Source of the DNA: Rhizobium grahamii
GTDB taxonomy: Bacteria > Pseudomonadota > Alphaproteobacteria > Rhizobiales > Rhizobiaceae
Length of the DNA: 64,000 nucleotides
Assembly (NCBI RefSeq): GCF_009498215.1
Contig: NZ_CP043498.1
Span: 496,001-560,000 of the forward strand
Direction of reading: 5' to 3'
The translations under genes were made by a program, and so were the position numbers. Position 1 is the first letter of the stretch, and each line of letters opens with the position of its first letter. The notes beneath the pieces are model-generated. The model did not search any database, had not been told where the DNA came from, and saw only the letters and a list, made by a program, of their open reading frames with translations. Positions 44,276-53,040 of this stretch are shown here, in pieces.

Positions 44276-45766
44276 TCATTCCGCCGGCGTCAGCCGGGGA
44301 TCGACAAGATCGCCGGAGAGGCGGAGCGACTTTTCCGAAATGTCGATCATCGGCGTGAAGGTGGCGGCCGGCATGCGCGGCTCCTCGGTCCGTTCGCTTG
44401 ACGACAGCGGGCCAGGGCGTTCGCTGCGGGCGACCTCGAGCTGTCCCGTCAGGATTGCGCGCTCGGCGCGCAGCTGACGGATTTCGGACTTGGCGATCTC
44501 GAGGCTCGTGCGCAGCTGGCCGATTTCGTGCCGGTCCGAATCCATCCGCGTGTCCATGTCGCGGCGGAGCGCGTCGGCATCGCGGTCGCGCTGCAGCCGC
44601 AGGCTGTCGGTCTCGCGCAGCTTGAGCGTCAGTTCGTTGGACTGGCTCGCAAGTTCGCGACGAGCCGCCTCGCTTTCGGCGCCTGACGTCCGCGCGCGCT
44701 GCAGCTCTTCGTTCAGCCGCTCGGTGCGCGAAAGCGATGTCGAGAGTTCGGAGCGAACCCGCTTCAGTTCGGCGCGCGCAGCCTGCAGTTCCTCGTCGGT
44801 GATCCGGTTGCGGCCGTTGGCCGTGACCAGCAGCTTTTCCACCAGCTCGGCCTTCGAGCCGATTGCCTCGTGCTTGGTTGTCAGGTGGGCGATCTCGAGC
44901 GCCGAGGATGCCTGCAGCGTTTCGAATTCCATTTCGAGCCGCTTGTGGCGTTCTTCGAACAGCGCGAGATCCTGCTTCAGGCTCGCCGTCGTCATCTGCA
45001 GATTGCGAACGAGCGCTTCCTGCTCCATCAGGCCGCTTTTCAGCTGGCTGCGCTCTTCGTTGAGACGGGCCATCTCGCGGGCCTGGACGCCGTTCTCGCG
45101 GCGCGAGGTTTCGATCAGCAGCTGGTGGGCCGTCGTTTCACCGTCGAGCTTCTCCCGTGTGTTCGCCAGTTCGCGGCTGCGCTGATCCAGCTCCAGCTGC
45201 GTCCGCTTCAACAGCGCCGATGCCTCGTCGAACTGGATGGCGCGATCGCTGAGCTCGCGTTCGGCGTCGAGCAGCCGGGTCTCGACGATGGTGAATTCTT
45301 CGCAGGTGACCCCGTGAACGCCCTGCAGCTTGGTCAGCTCGTCGCGCAGCGCCTCTGTCTCGGAGCGCAACTGGCTGTTGTCGTTGCGGAAGTCCTTGTT
45401 CTCGCCGCTCAGCCGCGCATTGTCCTGATCGGCCTTCTGGCGGGCATTGCTCTCATATTCGAGAAGCGAGCTGATCCGCGCGCATTCGGCGCGCAGCGCG
45501 CCGGTCTCGGTCAGCGACTGGCTGTGCGTTCCGAGCAGGCTCGACACGCGCTGCTGCAGGGAGGCGATGCTGGACATCAGATCCTCTGACGTCCGCTGGC
45601 TTTCTTCCAACGCCGATCCGAAGGCGGAGAATTCGTTGACATCGGCAACGCTATAGCGAAGCGGCTCGCCGCCCGTTGTTCGCTGTTCGGTTATCGATGT
45701 TGGCCGGTAACCGGCTGTCGGCTGCGGCCGACCGTCTTCTCCGCGACGAAAAAAGCTCATGACCAT
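44276..45766 (-). CDS. Long coiled-coil protein (filament-like)
   Basis: 496 residues. After a short basic head (MVMSFFRRGEDGRPQP) and a linker to about 45, nearly the whole of residues 50-450 is predicted coiled coil with heptad-like Leu/Ala/Glu/Arg spacing and no proline; the tail (about 455-496) is Pro/Ser-rich and ends DLVDPRLTPAE. No enzymatic domain. The architecture, a basic head, long rod and short tail, recalls bacterial intermediate-filament-like or polar scaffold proteins, but no specific family can be claimed. The GGGGC ribosome site suits ATG 45766. Confidence 0.8.
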   Translation of the reverse strand: MVMSFFRRGEDGRPQPTAGYRPTSITEQRTTGGEPLRYSVADVNEFSAFGSALEESQRTSEDLMSSIASLQQRVSSLLGTHSQSLTETGALRAECARISSLLEYESNARQKADQDNARLSGENKDFRNDNSQLRSETEALRDELTKLQGVHGVTCEEFTIVETRLLDAERELSDRAIQFDEASALLKRTQLELDQRSRELANTREKLDGETTAHQLLIETSRRENGVQAREMARLNEERSQLKSGLMEQEALVRNLQMTTASLKQDLALFEERHKRLEMEFETLQASSALEIAHLTTKHEAIGSKAELVEKLLVTANGRNRITDEELQAARAELKRVRSELSTSLSRTERLNEELQRARTSGAESEAARRELASQSNELTLKLRETDSLRLQRDRDADALRRDMDTRMDSDRHEIGQLRTSLEIAKSEIRQLRAERAILTGQLEVARSERPGPLSSSERTEEPRMPAATFTPMIDISEKSLRLSGDLVDPRLTPAE

Positions 45767-45997
45767 GACTCGTGCCCCAAAAGTACTGTCAAAAAACGCC
45801 AGTGAAATATGGACTTCAGCTAAATAAGCGAATTGTCGAAAATTGTGCCGATTCCTAACCCCGTACTGCGGGTTGCATCTAGAAACGCCTATGTATGCCT
45901 GTCAAAATACGGCAGATGACAATCAACAGGCTTCTTGGGGTAGCGGTCGTTTGGGCCGGGTTCTGTGGGATTTGTGCAACAGCTCATTTCTGGCCGG
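45767..45997. other. Intergenic gap between coiled-coil gene and a secreted protein gene
   Basis: 231 bp. The part next to the coiled-coil start (45770-45860) is AT-rich and probably its promoter. No coding sequence or strong hairpin seen. Confidence 0.4.
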
Positions 45998-46327
45998 TCA
46001 CTCCTCCGGCAGGAACCGGATTTGTTCCGTATTGAGCTCGCTGCCGAGCTCCACGTCTTTCGTCCGCTTGTCGAAGATGCAGAAGTAGCTGACGAAGCCG
46101 TTGGCGCCCTTCGGCTTGCCGGTAACGAGCGCCACGCCGAAGTGCTCGCTGCCAAAAGGATCGACGATCGCGTGCGGAAATTCGATCGCGGCCCGCGCCG
46201 CGATTTCGCACTTGCCCTGAACTTCCGTGGCGAATTCCTGCCAGACGTCCCCGGAAGAGGCGTGCGCTGAAAAAGCGCCGGCGAGCGAAGCAAAAAGGAT
46301 GCCGCAACGGATCGTCCAATCTGGCAT
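45998..46327 (-). CDS. Small secreted protein of unknown function
   Basis: About 109 residues with a signal peptide (MPDWTIRCGILFASLAGAFS, cleavage after AHA). The mature part is GDVWQEFATEVQGKCEIAAR followed by DPFGSEHFGVALVTGKPKG and SYFCIFDKRTKDVELG, with two cysteines that could pair. The family resembles short periplasmic hypotheticals of rhizobia; no function assigned. GGGG six bases upstream supports 46327; ATG 46339 is possible. Confidence 0.7.
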   Translation of the reverse strand: MPDWTIRCGILFASLAGAFSAHASSGDVWQEFATEVQGKCEIAARAAIEFPHAIVDPFGSEHFGVALVTGKPKGANGFVSYFCIFDKRTKDVELGSELNTEQIRFLPEE

Positions 46328-46523
46328 GATCAACCCCATCTTCTCTTCTGCGCCGCCGGTGCATCATCGTTGATTTGCGCCTTGGATGCCAAGCCCTTAG
46401 CGGAGACAAATTTTCCTTCGCGCCCGCCTTTTTTGATAATTCGCAGGTTGCCTCACAGGGCTTGCGCTCCTATGTTCCCGCTCACCTGCCGATCACGCAA
46501 ACTATTGCCAATAGGAGACGACA

Positions 46524-47126
46524 ATGGCTTTCGAATTGCCTGAACTTCCCTACGACTACGAAGCGCTGCAGCCTTTCATGTCGAAGGAGACCCTGGAGTT
46601 CCATCACGACAAGCATCACAAGGCTTATGTCGACAACGGCAACAAGCTCGCGGCCGAAGCTGGTCTCGCCGATCTTTCGCTCGAAGAAGTCGTCAAGAAG
46701 TCTTTCGGCACCAACGCCGGTCTCTTCAACAACGCTGCCCAGCACTACAACCACGTCCATTTCTGGAAGTGGATGAAGAAGGGCGGCGGCGGCAACAAGC
46801 TGCCTTCCAAGCTCGAAGCAGCTGTCAACTCCGACCTCGGCGGCTACGACAAGTTCAAGGCTGACTTCGTTGCAGCCGGCACGACGCAGTTCGGCTCCGG
46901 CTGGGCATGGGTTTCCGTCAAGAACGGCAAGCTGGAAATCTCCAAGACCCCGAACGGCGAAAACCCGCTGGTTCACGGCGCGACCCCGATCCTCGGCGTC
47001 GACGTCTGGGAGCACTCCTACTACATCGACTATCGCAACGCCCGCCCGAAGTACCTCGAAGCCTTCGTCGATAGCCTGATCAACTGGGACTACGTCCTGG
47101 AGCGCTACGAAGCCGCTACCAAGTAA
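46524..47126 (+). CDS. sodB: Superoxide dismutase (Fe/Mn family)
   Basis: 200 residues, full length. It converts superoxide to peroxide and oxygen. Metal ligands: His in LEFHHDKHHKAYVD (first of the pair near residue 27), His in AAQHYNHVHFW, and Asp/His in DVWEHSYYIDYRN. The Gln in FNNAAQHYNH is at the position seen in iron-type enzymes, but rhizobial members may accept Mn. AGGAGACGACA precedes ATG 46524 and a strong terminator follows, so it is a single-gene transcript. Confidence 0.95.
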   Translation: MAFELPELPYDYEALQPFMSKETLEFHHDKHHKAYVDNGNKLAAEAGLADLSLEEVVKKSFGTNAGLFNNAAQHYNHVHFWKWMKKGGGGNKLPSKLEAAVNSDLGGYDKFKADFVAAGTTQFGSGWAWVSVKNGKLEISKTPNGENPLVHGATPILGVDVWEHSYYIDYRNARPKYLEAFVDSLINWDYVLERYEAATK

Positions 47127-47150
47127 GGCCGGCCTAGCCGACTGGACCCG

Positions 47151-47183
47151 ACGCCCGGTGCTCAAACGTACCGGGCGTTTTTC
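47151..47183 (+). terminator. Rho-independent terminator of sodB
   Basis: Perfect 9-bp stem ACGCCCGGT / ACCGGGCGT with a 10-base loop followed by TTTTTCG. Confidence 0.92.
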
Positions 47184-47232
47184 GTTTGGGGGGCGTCACA
47201 GGCCTGTCACGCAGGATGCCTAAAGCACCGCC

Positions 47233-48081
47233 ATGACACATGTTTCCGATACTCCGCTTTTCCGCTTCGGCATCGTCGCAGACCCGCAATATGCCGACAT
47301 CGAGCCGCATATGGCGATGAACCGCTACTATGCATCAAGCCTCGGCAAGCTTGCCGATGCGATCGAGGTCTTCAACGGCGAGGATCTGAGCTTCGTCATG
47401 ACGCTTGGTGATATCATCGACCGGGACTTCGCGAGCTTCGACGACATCCTGCCGGTTTACGAGCGCTCAAGGCACGAAGCACTGTTTCTCCTCGGCAATC
47501 ACGATTTTTCCGTCGCGCCCGAGCATCTGGCCTCCGTCGCCGAGCGTGTGGGCCTCGCCTCGCCATACTACAGCTTCATCAGGCGCGGCTGGCGCTTCAT
47601 CGCCCTGAACGGAAACGAAGTCAGCACCTTTGCACCGCCATCAGGGCATCCGCATCGCGCTCTTGCGGCAACCATGCTTGCCGATCTCCGCGCAAAGGGA
47701 GCAATCAATGCGCAGGAGTGGAATGCTGCCTTGAGCGACGAGCAGTTCGCCTGGCTGGAAAACGAGATCAAGGCCGCGACAAAAGCCGGCGAGCGAGTGG
47801 TCGTCATGAACCACTACCCCGTCTATCCGCCGAACGAGCATGACTGCTGGGACCGCGAGCGCATCATCGCATTGCTGACCGCGAATGACTGCGTCTCGGC
47901 CTATTTCAACGGCCATAACCACGCCGGCAATTTCGGCAAGCTCGGCGGCTGCTACTTCGTCAATTTCAAGGGCATGGTCGACACCGAAACTGAGAACACG
48001 TTCGCAGTCGTCGAGGTCTGGGGCGATCGCCTGGAAATCCGGGGCTTCGGCCGCGAGGACGACAGGACGTTGCTGCTCTGA
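47233..48081 (+). CDS. Metallophosphoesterase, ADPRibase-Mn-like
   Basis: 282-residue calcineurin-like phosphoesterase. Metal motifs: ADPQYAD (N-terminal Asp), TLGDIIDRD, LGNHDFS, VMNHYPVYPP and FNGHNHAG. The ADPQYAD motif and overall layout match Mn-dependent ADP-ribose/CDP-alcohol diphosphatase, which hydrolyses ADP-ribose and related nucleotide diphosphates. No signal peptide; cytosolic. The start at 47233 is soon after the sodB terminator and the ribosome site is weak. Confidence 0.85.
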   Translation: MTHVSDTPLFRFGIVADPQYADIEPHMAMNRYYASSLGKLADAIEVFNGEDLSFVMTLGDIIDRDFASFDDILPVYERSRHEALFLLGNHDFSVAPEHLASVAERVGLASPYYSFIRRGWRFIALNGNEVSTFAPPSGHPHRALAATMLADLRAKGAINAQEWNAALSDEQFAWLENEIKAATKAGERVVVMNHYPVYPPNEHDCWDRERIIALLTANDCVSAYFNGHNHAGNFGKLGGCYFVNFKGMVDTETENTFAVVEVWGDRLEIRGFGREDDRTLLL

Positions 48082-48084
48082 CCC

Positions 48085-48984
48085 CTATGCCGCCGTTTCG
48101 ATCTGCAGCGCCTTGATGTCGGTCACGTCGCGCTTTGGCGGCACGCCGAACATGCGGCTGTATTCGCGGCTGAACTGCGAGGCGCTTTCATAGCCGACCT
48201 GGTAGGCGGCACTCGCAACGCTGGCACCATCGGCAACCATCAGCCGCCGCGCCTCCAATAGCCGCATGTGCTTCTGATATTGCAGCGGCGTCATCGAGGT
48301 CAGCGTCTTGAAGTGCTGATGAAACGACGAGGGGCTCATCCGCGCGATGGCGGCAAGCTCTTCGATGCGGACCGGTTCGGAGAAGTTGTCCCGCAGCCTG
48401 TAGATGGCGTCGGCAACCCGGCGCGTATGGCTGCCGGGCAGGGCGAGCTTGCAGATCTCGCGGCCGTTCGGCCCGGTCAGCAGCCAGTAGCAGATCTCCC
48501 GCATGATCGAGCGCGACAGCACCGGGATTGCGCCGAGGCGGTCCAGAAGCTGCAGCAGGCGCCGGATACAATCCTCCAGCGTGGCATCGAGATCCTGAAC
48601 GAAGACGGTGGCGATGCCGTCGCCCGCCGGCTTTGGCGGGCTCGCCATTTCGTCCATGACCTCGCGCATGATGGCCGGGTCGAAGTCGATGTTGAGGCCG
48701 AGATAAGGCGTGTCGGGGCTCGCCGCCACGATCTGTCCAGCGGCGGGTATCTCCACCGTGACGATGAGAAGCTGGTTCTCGCCGTAGTCGAGCACCCGGT
48801 CGCCTGCCGCGATCTTCTTGGCGCCCTGCGCGACGAGGCAGATGGTCGGTTTGTAAATGCGATGGTGCGGCATTACGGGCTGGCTCGCGCGCGTCAGCAC
48901 TAGGCCGTCGATCGCCGTATGCATCATCCCGTCCCCGCCGCCCATGGCGTCGATGTAGCTGGCGATCACGCTCTTCAAATCCAT
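48085..48984 (-). CDS. AraC-family regulator with AraC_N (cupin) domain
   Basis: 299 residues: N-terminal ligand domain (about 25-180; HRIYKPTICLVAQGAKKI) of the AraC_N family, then two helix-turn-helices (IEELAAIARMSPSSFHQHF and SAAYQVGYESASQFSREYSR). This group commonly activates a divergent short-chain dehydrogenase or aldo-keto reductase gene, exactly the arrangement here. Start 48984 with GAGGAG 10 bases upstream. Convergent and tightly spaced with the phosphoesterase gene (3 bp). Confidence 0.9.
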   Translation of the reverse strand: MDLKSVIASYIDAMGGGDGMMHTAIDGLVLTRASQPVMPHHRIYKPTICLVAQGAKKIAAGDRVLDYGENQLLIVTVEIPAAGQIVAASPDTPYLGLNIDFDPAIMREVMDEMASPPKPAGDGIATVFVQDLDATLEDCIRRLLQLLDRLGAIPVLSRSIMREICYWLLTGPNGREICKLALPGSHTRRVADAIYRLRDNFSEPVRIEELAAIARMSPSSFHQHFKTLTSMTPLQYQKHMRLLEARRLMVADGASVASAAYQVGYESASQFSREYSRMFGVPPKRDVTDIKALQIETAA

Positions 48985-49163
48985 GGCCGCGTTGCTCCTC
49001 GCGTTCATTCGGCAGGCATCCGGCATGAGCAGATCTTATGCTTCTCTCGCGGTCCCGCAAGGCGATTGGAGGAATAGGCAAGAAATTCGAGAGTTCCGGC
49101 ATTCAAACAAAGCCCATGCAAGGCGTATTTTCCGTCCATCGACTTTCACTGAAGGAGACGGAA

Positions 49164-49943
49164 ATGTCGGACGAAAATAGAGCAAATCCAACATCTAAGC
49201 TCGCAATCATCACCGGCGGCAGCCGCGGCCTCGGCCGCAATACGGCAATCAGTCTGGCGCGGCGTGGCGTAGACGTCATCATTACATATCGCTCGAATAA
49301 GGCGGAAGCCGATGCCGCAGCGGCGGAGATTTCGGCGCTCGGAACCAAAGCGTTTGCGATCGCCCTCGATACCGGCAAGGTGTCAAGCTTCGGTGCTTTC
49401 GTCGAGGAGGTGACATCGGTCCTGCGATCGCTCGGCCGGACGAATTTCGACTACCTCGTCAACAATGCCGGCATCAGCCATCACGCCCCGATCGCCGAGG
49501 TGACGGAGGAGGATTTCGATGCCCTCTGCAACGTCCATTTCAAGGGTGTGTTCTTCCTGACGCAGAAGCTGCTGCCGCTGATTGCCGATGGCGGCCGGAT
49601 CATCAACGTATCGACGGGGCTGGCGCGCTTTACCGTTCCCGGCTTGGGTGCCTATGCATCGATGAAGGGCGCCATCGAGGTCCTGACCCGCTATCTCGCC
49701 AAGGAACTCGGCAGCCGCGGTATTGCCGTCAATACGGTCGCACCGGGCGCGATCGCCACGGATTTCAGCGGCGGCCTCGTTCGCGACAATCCGACCTACA
49801 ACAAGCTCGTTGCGGATTCCACCGCACTTGGCCGTGCCGGACTGCCTGACGATATCGGTCCGATGATCGCGTCGCTGCTGTCGGAAGACAACCGCTGGGT
49901 CAACGGGCAGCGCATCGAGGTTTCGGGCGGCGCGAACCTCTAG
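49164..49943 (+). CDS. Short-chain dehydrogenase/reductase
   Basis: 259-residue SDR. Cofactor motif TGGSRGLGRN, NNAG in LVNNAGISHH, catalytic Ser in INVSTGLARF and YxxxK as YASMKG, with an ending GQRIEVSGGANL as in classical fabG-like SDRs. NADP preference is suggested by the Arg after the glycine motif. The substrate is unknown; the divergent AraC protein is the likely regulator. AAGGAGACGGAA precedes ATG 49164. Confidence 0.9.
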   Translation: MSDENRANPTSKLAIITGGSRGLGRNTAISLARRGVDVIITYRSNKAEADAAAAEISALGTKAFAIALDTGKVSSFGAFVEEVTSVLRSLGRTNFDYLVNNAGISHHAPIAEVTEEDFDALCNVHFKGVFFLTQKLLPLIADGGRIINVSTGLARFTVPGLGAYASMKGAIEVLTRYLAKELGSRGIAVNTVAPGAIATDFSGGLVRDNPTYNKLVADSTALGRAGLPDDIGPMIASLLSEDNRWVNGQRIEVSGGANL

Positions 49944-49945
49944 GC

Positions 49946-50650
49946 TCAAAAGCTCGATGCCGCGGGCGGACGTTCCGTCCAGCCCGCGGTCCACAGACCC
50001 CGCAACTGGTCGCCTTCACCCTTGAAGTAGGCATCGACGGTCTCGCAATGCTCGACGCGGTCGGAGCGGAAGTTGCGGATCGCCGACCGCAATTCGCACC
50101 ACCCGACGATGTTGGTGGTCTGCGAATAATAGATCAGCGCGATCGGTCGGACGGTTCTCTCGGTCGCGCGGCCGAGTTCATCGCGGTAGTCAAGGCTGAG
50201 CTTCTGTTCGTCGCGGATCGCGCGCCTGATAGTGCCGAGATCGACGCTGACAGGCGCCTCGGCGGCCGATCCCCAGGCATAGAGCGCCCGCCGGTTCATT
50301 GCTTGTCGCAGCGGCGTGGGGACAGCACCGGCGATCTTCTGGTTGACGCGCTTCGCGGCCTGTTTCAATTCCTCGTCGCCGGTTCGCTCTAGCAGCGCCA
50401 GAGACAGCACGATCGCCTCGACTTCCTCGATCGAGAACATCAGCGGCGGCAGATCGAAGCCCGGCCGCATGATGTAGCCGATGCCGCGCCCGCCTTCGAT
50501 CGGCACGCGCATCGCCTGCAGGGCGGCGATGTCCCGGTAGATCGATCGGACGGTCACCTCGAGCGCTTCGGCCATGGCAGCCGCCGTCAACGGCTGCCGC
50601 GCCAGCCGCAGCATCTGGATGATCTCGAAAAGGCGCGAAGCCTTGCGCAT
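49946..50650 (-). CDS. YafY-like HTH/WYL-domain transcriptional regulator
   Basis: 234 residues: an N-terminal DeoR-like helix-turn-helix (LTAAAMAEALEVTVRSIYRD), a central region and a WYL domain (about 135-215; RDELGRATERTVRPIALIYY). WYL proteins sense ligands or nucleic acid. It is divergent from a LysE-type exporter and three TGTCAG half-sites lie between, one over the exporter's start, so it likely represses the exporter and itself. The stop is 3 bp from the SDR stop. Confidence 0.88.
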   Translation of the reverse strand: MRKASRLFEIIQMLRLARQPLTAAAMAEALEVTVRSIYRDIAALQAMRVPIEGGRGIGYIMRPGFDLPPLMFSIEEVEAIVLSLALLERTGDEELKQAAKRVNQKIAGAVPTPLRQAMNRRALYAWGSAAEAPVSVDLGTIRRAIRDEQKLSLDYRDELGRATERTVRPIALIYYSQTTNIVGWCELRSAIRNFRSDRVEHCETVDAYFKGEGDQLRGLWTAGWTERPPAASSF

Positions 50651-50675
50651 TTAGCCTCCCCACAAGCCGACGCTC

Positions 50676-50693
50676 CTGACAATACACTGTCAG
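50676..50693. promoter_or_regulatory. Inverted TGTCAG half-sites (WYL-regulator operator)
   Basis: CTGACA-ATACAC-TGTCAG, a perfect 6-6-6 inverted repeat 26 bp upstream of the WYL regulator start. The right half is part of a longer stretch (TGTCAGTTGGGCTCCC, 50688-50703) repeated in reverse at 50763-50780. Confidence 0.65.
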
Positions 50694-50762
50694 TTGGGCT
50701 CCCGTATAGATTTCCCTATCGATCTGAAAAATAACGAACCTTCGAGGAAGGTCGTTCGAATA

Positions 50763-50780
50763 GGGAGCCTGCAACTGACA
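50763..50780. promoter_or_regulatory. Second operator-like site overlapping the LysE start
   Basis: GGGAGCCTGCAACTGACA, the reverse complement of 50688-50703 apart from a two-base insertion. Overlaps the probable LysE translation start, so it could act as operator and hold the GGGAG ribosome site. Confidence 0.5.
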
Positions 50781-51418
50781 TTACCTACACACAAAATCTC
50801 TGGCTCTACTTCACGCTCCTGTTCGGCATCATCGTCGTGCCCGGCATGGACATGCTGTTCGTGCTGGCGAATTCGCTGACGGGCGGGCGACGGACCGGGA
50901 TGGCGGCGACGGCCGGCATCATGGCCGGTGGCGTCGTGCATTCGCTCTATGGCGCAATCGGCGTCGGGATACTGGCGAGCCTGCTGCCATCCCTGTTCAA
51001 TCCGCTGCTTTTCGCAGGCGCCGCCTATATGGCCTGGATCGGATACACGCTGATCCGCAGTTCGATCGTCGTGAATAGCGTCGAGGCCGATGCGTCGCGT
51101 TCCAGCTGGCGGGCCTTCCGCCGCGGCGCGGCCACCTGCCTGATGAACCCGAAGGCCTATCTGTTCATGATTGCCGTCTATCCGCAGTTCCTGAAGCCGA
51201 TCTATGGGCCGATATGGCTTCAGGGCATCGTCATGGGCGCGATGACGATGGCGACGCAGGCCGCAATCTACGGAACTTTGGCCCTGACGGCGGCCCGCAG
51301 CCGCACTCTTTTGGTCTCCAATCCGGGGGCGACCGTGATGGTCGGGAGGGTGGCTGGCGCGCTTCTCGTCGCCGTCTCGATCCTGACTGCCTGGCAGGGT
51401 TGGCGGATGCCCGGATGA
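50780..51418 (+). CDS. LysE-family transporter with non-standard start
   Basis: About 212 residues, six helices. Reading back from the usable GTG at 50837 the frame stays open and gives TYTQNLWLYFTLLFGIIV, the normal first helix of this LysE branch, before VPGMDMLFVLANSLTGG. The family start Met is at the ATT at 50780; there is no ATG, GTG or TTG there. Either ATT is used, the ATG was mutated, or translation starts at GTG 50837 without helix 1. Other motifs: NPKAYLFMIAVYPQF. Regulated by the divergent WYL protein. Exported substrate unknown. Confidence 0.7.
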   Translation: MTYTQNLWLYFTLLFGIIVVPGMDMLFVLANSLTGGRRTGMAATAGIMAGGVVHSLYGAIGVGILASLLPSLFNPLLFAGAAYMAWIGYTLIRSSIVVNSVEADASRSSWRAFRRGAATCLMNPKAYLFMIAVYPQFLKPIYGPIWLQGIVMGAMTMATQAAIYGTLALTAARSRTLLVSNPGATVMVGRVAGALLVAVSILTAWQGWRMPG

Positions 51419-51563
51419 GCGGTGTTGTGCGAACCGATTAGAATACTGAAATGATTGCGCTATCACCCACTTGTTACTTCGTGCCGGGCATAAGTTTGAC
51501 ATCATGCCGCCGTTGAAACGAAGCGCCGGGCTTCGGATCTCGGTATCGAAGAGGAGTGAAGAT

Positions 51564-52015
51564 ATGCGCATAAAAGCAATTGCCGCGGCGGTTCTGGTCG
51601 CGGGCATGGGGTGAGCACGGTCTTTGCGGCCGGCGAAGGAACGCATGATGCGCGCGTTGCAATGATGAAGAAGATCGGCGGCGCCACGGGTTCGCTCGCT
51701 TCCATCGCCAAGGGCGAGAAGCCCTATGACGCCGAAGCGGTGAAGACGGCGCTGGCGACGATTTCGGAAACCGCCAAGGCCTTCCCGGATCAGTTCAAGC
51801 CGGGCACGGAAAACGCCTCCGCGGATTCCGAGGCAAGCCCGAAGATCTGGGAAAACATGGATGACTTCAAGGCGCGTGCGCAGAAGCTTTCGACTGATGC
51901 CGATGCCCTGGTTGCGCAGCTTCCCGCCGATGCCGCGGGCGTTGGCGCTGGCCTGAAGACCCTCGGCGCGAGCTGTGGTGGCTGTCATCAGAACTACCGA
52001 GTGAAGAAGGATTAG
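51564..52015 (+). pseudogene. Cytochrome c556/c'-type protein, frameshifted in its signal peptide
   Basis: Four-helix periplasmic monohaem cytochrome with a C-terminal haem motif CGGCH (SCGGCHQNYRVKKD at the end), a family used in electron transfer or gas binding. ATG 51564 after GAGGAG begins a good signal peptide (MRIKAIAAAVLVAGMG) but meets TGA at 51612-51614. The mature protein (VFAAGEGTHDARVAMM onward) is in the next frame. A one-base loss in the GGGG run at 51608-51611 explains it; the span of 452 bp is one short of a multiple of three. It could be a true defect or a homopolymer error. Without the signal peptide haem attachment would fail. Confidence 0.82.
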
Positions 52016-52035
52016 CCGACCCGATCGCCATCGTT

Positions 52036-52074
52036 GCGATCCGCCGTGGCCTTGCCCGCCCGGCGGATCGCTTT
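52036..52074 (+). terminator. Terminator after the cytochrome c556 gene
   Basis: Perfect 11-bp stem GCGATCCGCCG / CGGCGGATCGC with a 14-base loop and TTTATGTTT after it. Confidence 0.8.
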
Positions 52075-52110
52075 ATGTTTGAGCGCCTGTAGTGGCCAAG
52101 GGGGCGGAAT

Positions 52111-53025
52111 ATGGTTCGCAGGTTTATCCGGTTTCTACTCTGTCTCGTCGGCATCGCGGTTGTCGGCGGCGCGGTGTTTTACGTGATAACGGCGCCGAAC
52201 CCACTGCGCGACAGCCACTGGTCCGGGCTCGGCGAACCCGATGTGAAGAACGGCGAAACTGTCTTCTGGGCCGGCGGCTGCGTCAGCTGTCATGCCGCCC
52301 CCGGCGCGCAAGGCGATGCCAAGCTGGTGCTGTCAGGCGGACTGGCGCTGAAAAGCCCGTTCGGAACATTCCATATCCCGAATGTCTCCCCCGACGAAAA
52401 GGCCGGCATCGGCAGCTGGACGCTCGCCCAGTTCGGCAACGCCATGAAGCGTGGCGTGGCGCCGAACGGCGAGCATCTCTACCCGTCGTTCCCTTATGGC
52501 TCCTATGCCCGGATGACGGACAAGGATGTCAACGACCTGTTCGGCTATCTCAAGACGCTGCCGAAGAGCGCAAACGTTGCGCCACCGCACGAGCTGCCGT
52601 TCCCGTTCAATATCCGGCTCGCTCTCGGTGGATGGAAGTTCCTGTATTTCAACGAGCAGCCGCGCGTCGCGCTTGAAAACCCCGACGAAAAGGTCAAGCG
52701 AGGCCAGTATCTCGTGGAGGGTCCCGGCCATTGCGGCGAGTGTCATACGCCGCGTGACGCACTCGGCGGCTTCAAGCCGGGCATGTGGTTGGCTGGCGCT
52801 CCCAATCCGGAGGGCGAGGGCCGTATCCCTGACATTACCCCTGGCTCGAAAACAATAGGCTCATGGAGCGAGGGCGATATCGCCAATTATCTCGAAACCG
52901 GATTTACGCCTGATTTCGATTCAGCCGGTGGATCGATGACGGAAGTCCAGCAGAACATCGCCCATCTGCCGAAATCGGATCTCGAAGCGATCGCTTCATA
53001 TCTCAAGGCCGTCCCGAGTCATTAA
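52111..53025 (+). CDS. Membrane-anchored dihaem cytochrome c
   Basis: 304 residues: one N-terminal membrane anchor (about 7-29) and two cytochrome c domains with CxxCH at C57-H61 (GGCVSCHAAPG) and at about 210 (GHCGECHTPRD), with axial Met candidates in LYPSFPYGSYARM and near GSMTEVQ. It resembles cytochrome subunits of alcohol or sugar dehydrogenases, though no dehydrogenase is adjacent. AAGGGGGCGG precedes ATG 52111. It follows the cytochrome c556 gene, a pairing that suggests a periplasmic electron-transfer unit. Confidence 0.87.
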   Translation: MVRRFIRFLLCLVGIAVVGGAVFYVITAPNPLRDSHWSGLGEPDVKNGETVFWAGGCVSCHAAPGAQGDAKLVLSGGLALKSPFGTFHIPNVSPDEKAGIGSWTLAQFGNAMKRGVAPNGEHLYPSFPYGSYARMTDKDVNDLFGYLKTLPKSANVAPPHELPFPFNIRLALGGWKFLYFNEQPRVALENPDEKVKRGQYLVEGPGHCGECHTPRDALGGFKPGMWLAGAPNPEGEGRIPDITPGSKTIGSWSEGDIANYLETGFTPDFDSAGGSMTEVQQNIAHLPKSDLEAIASYLKAVPSH

Positions 53026-53040
53026 GGCGTCGATTTCGCC

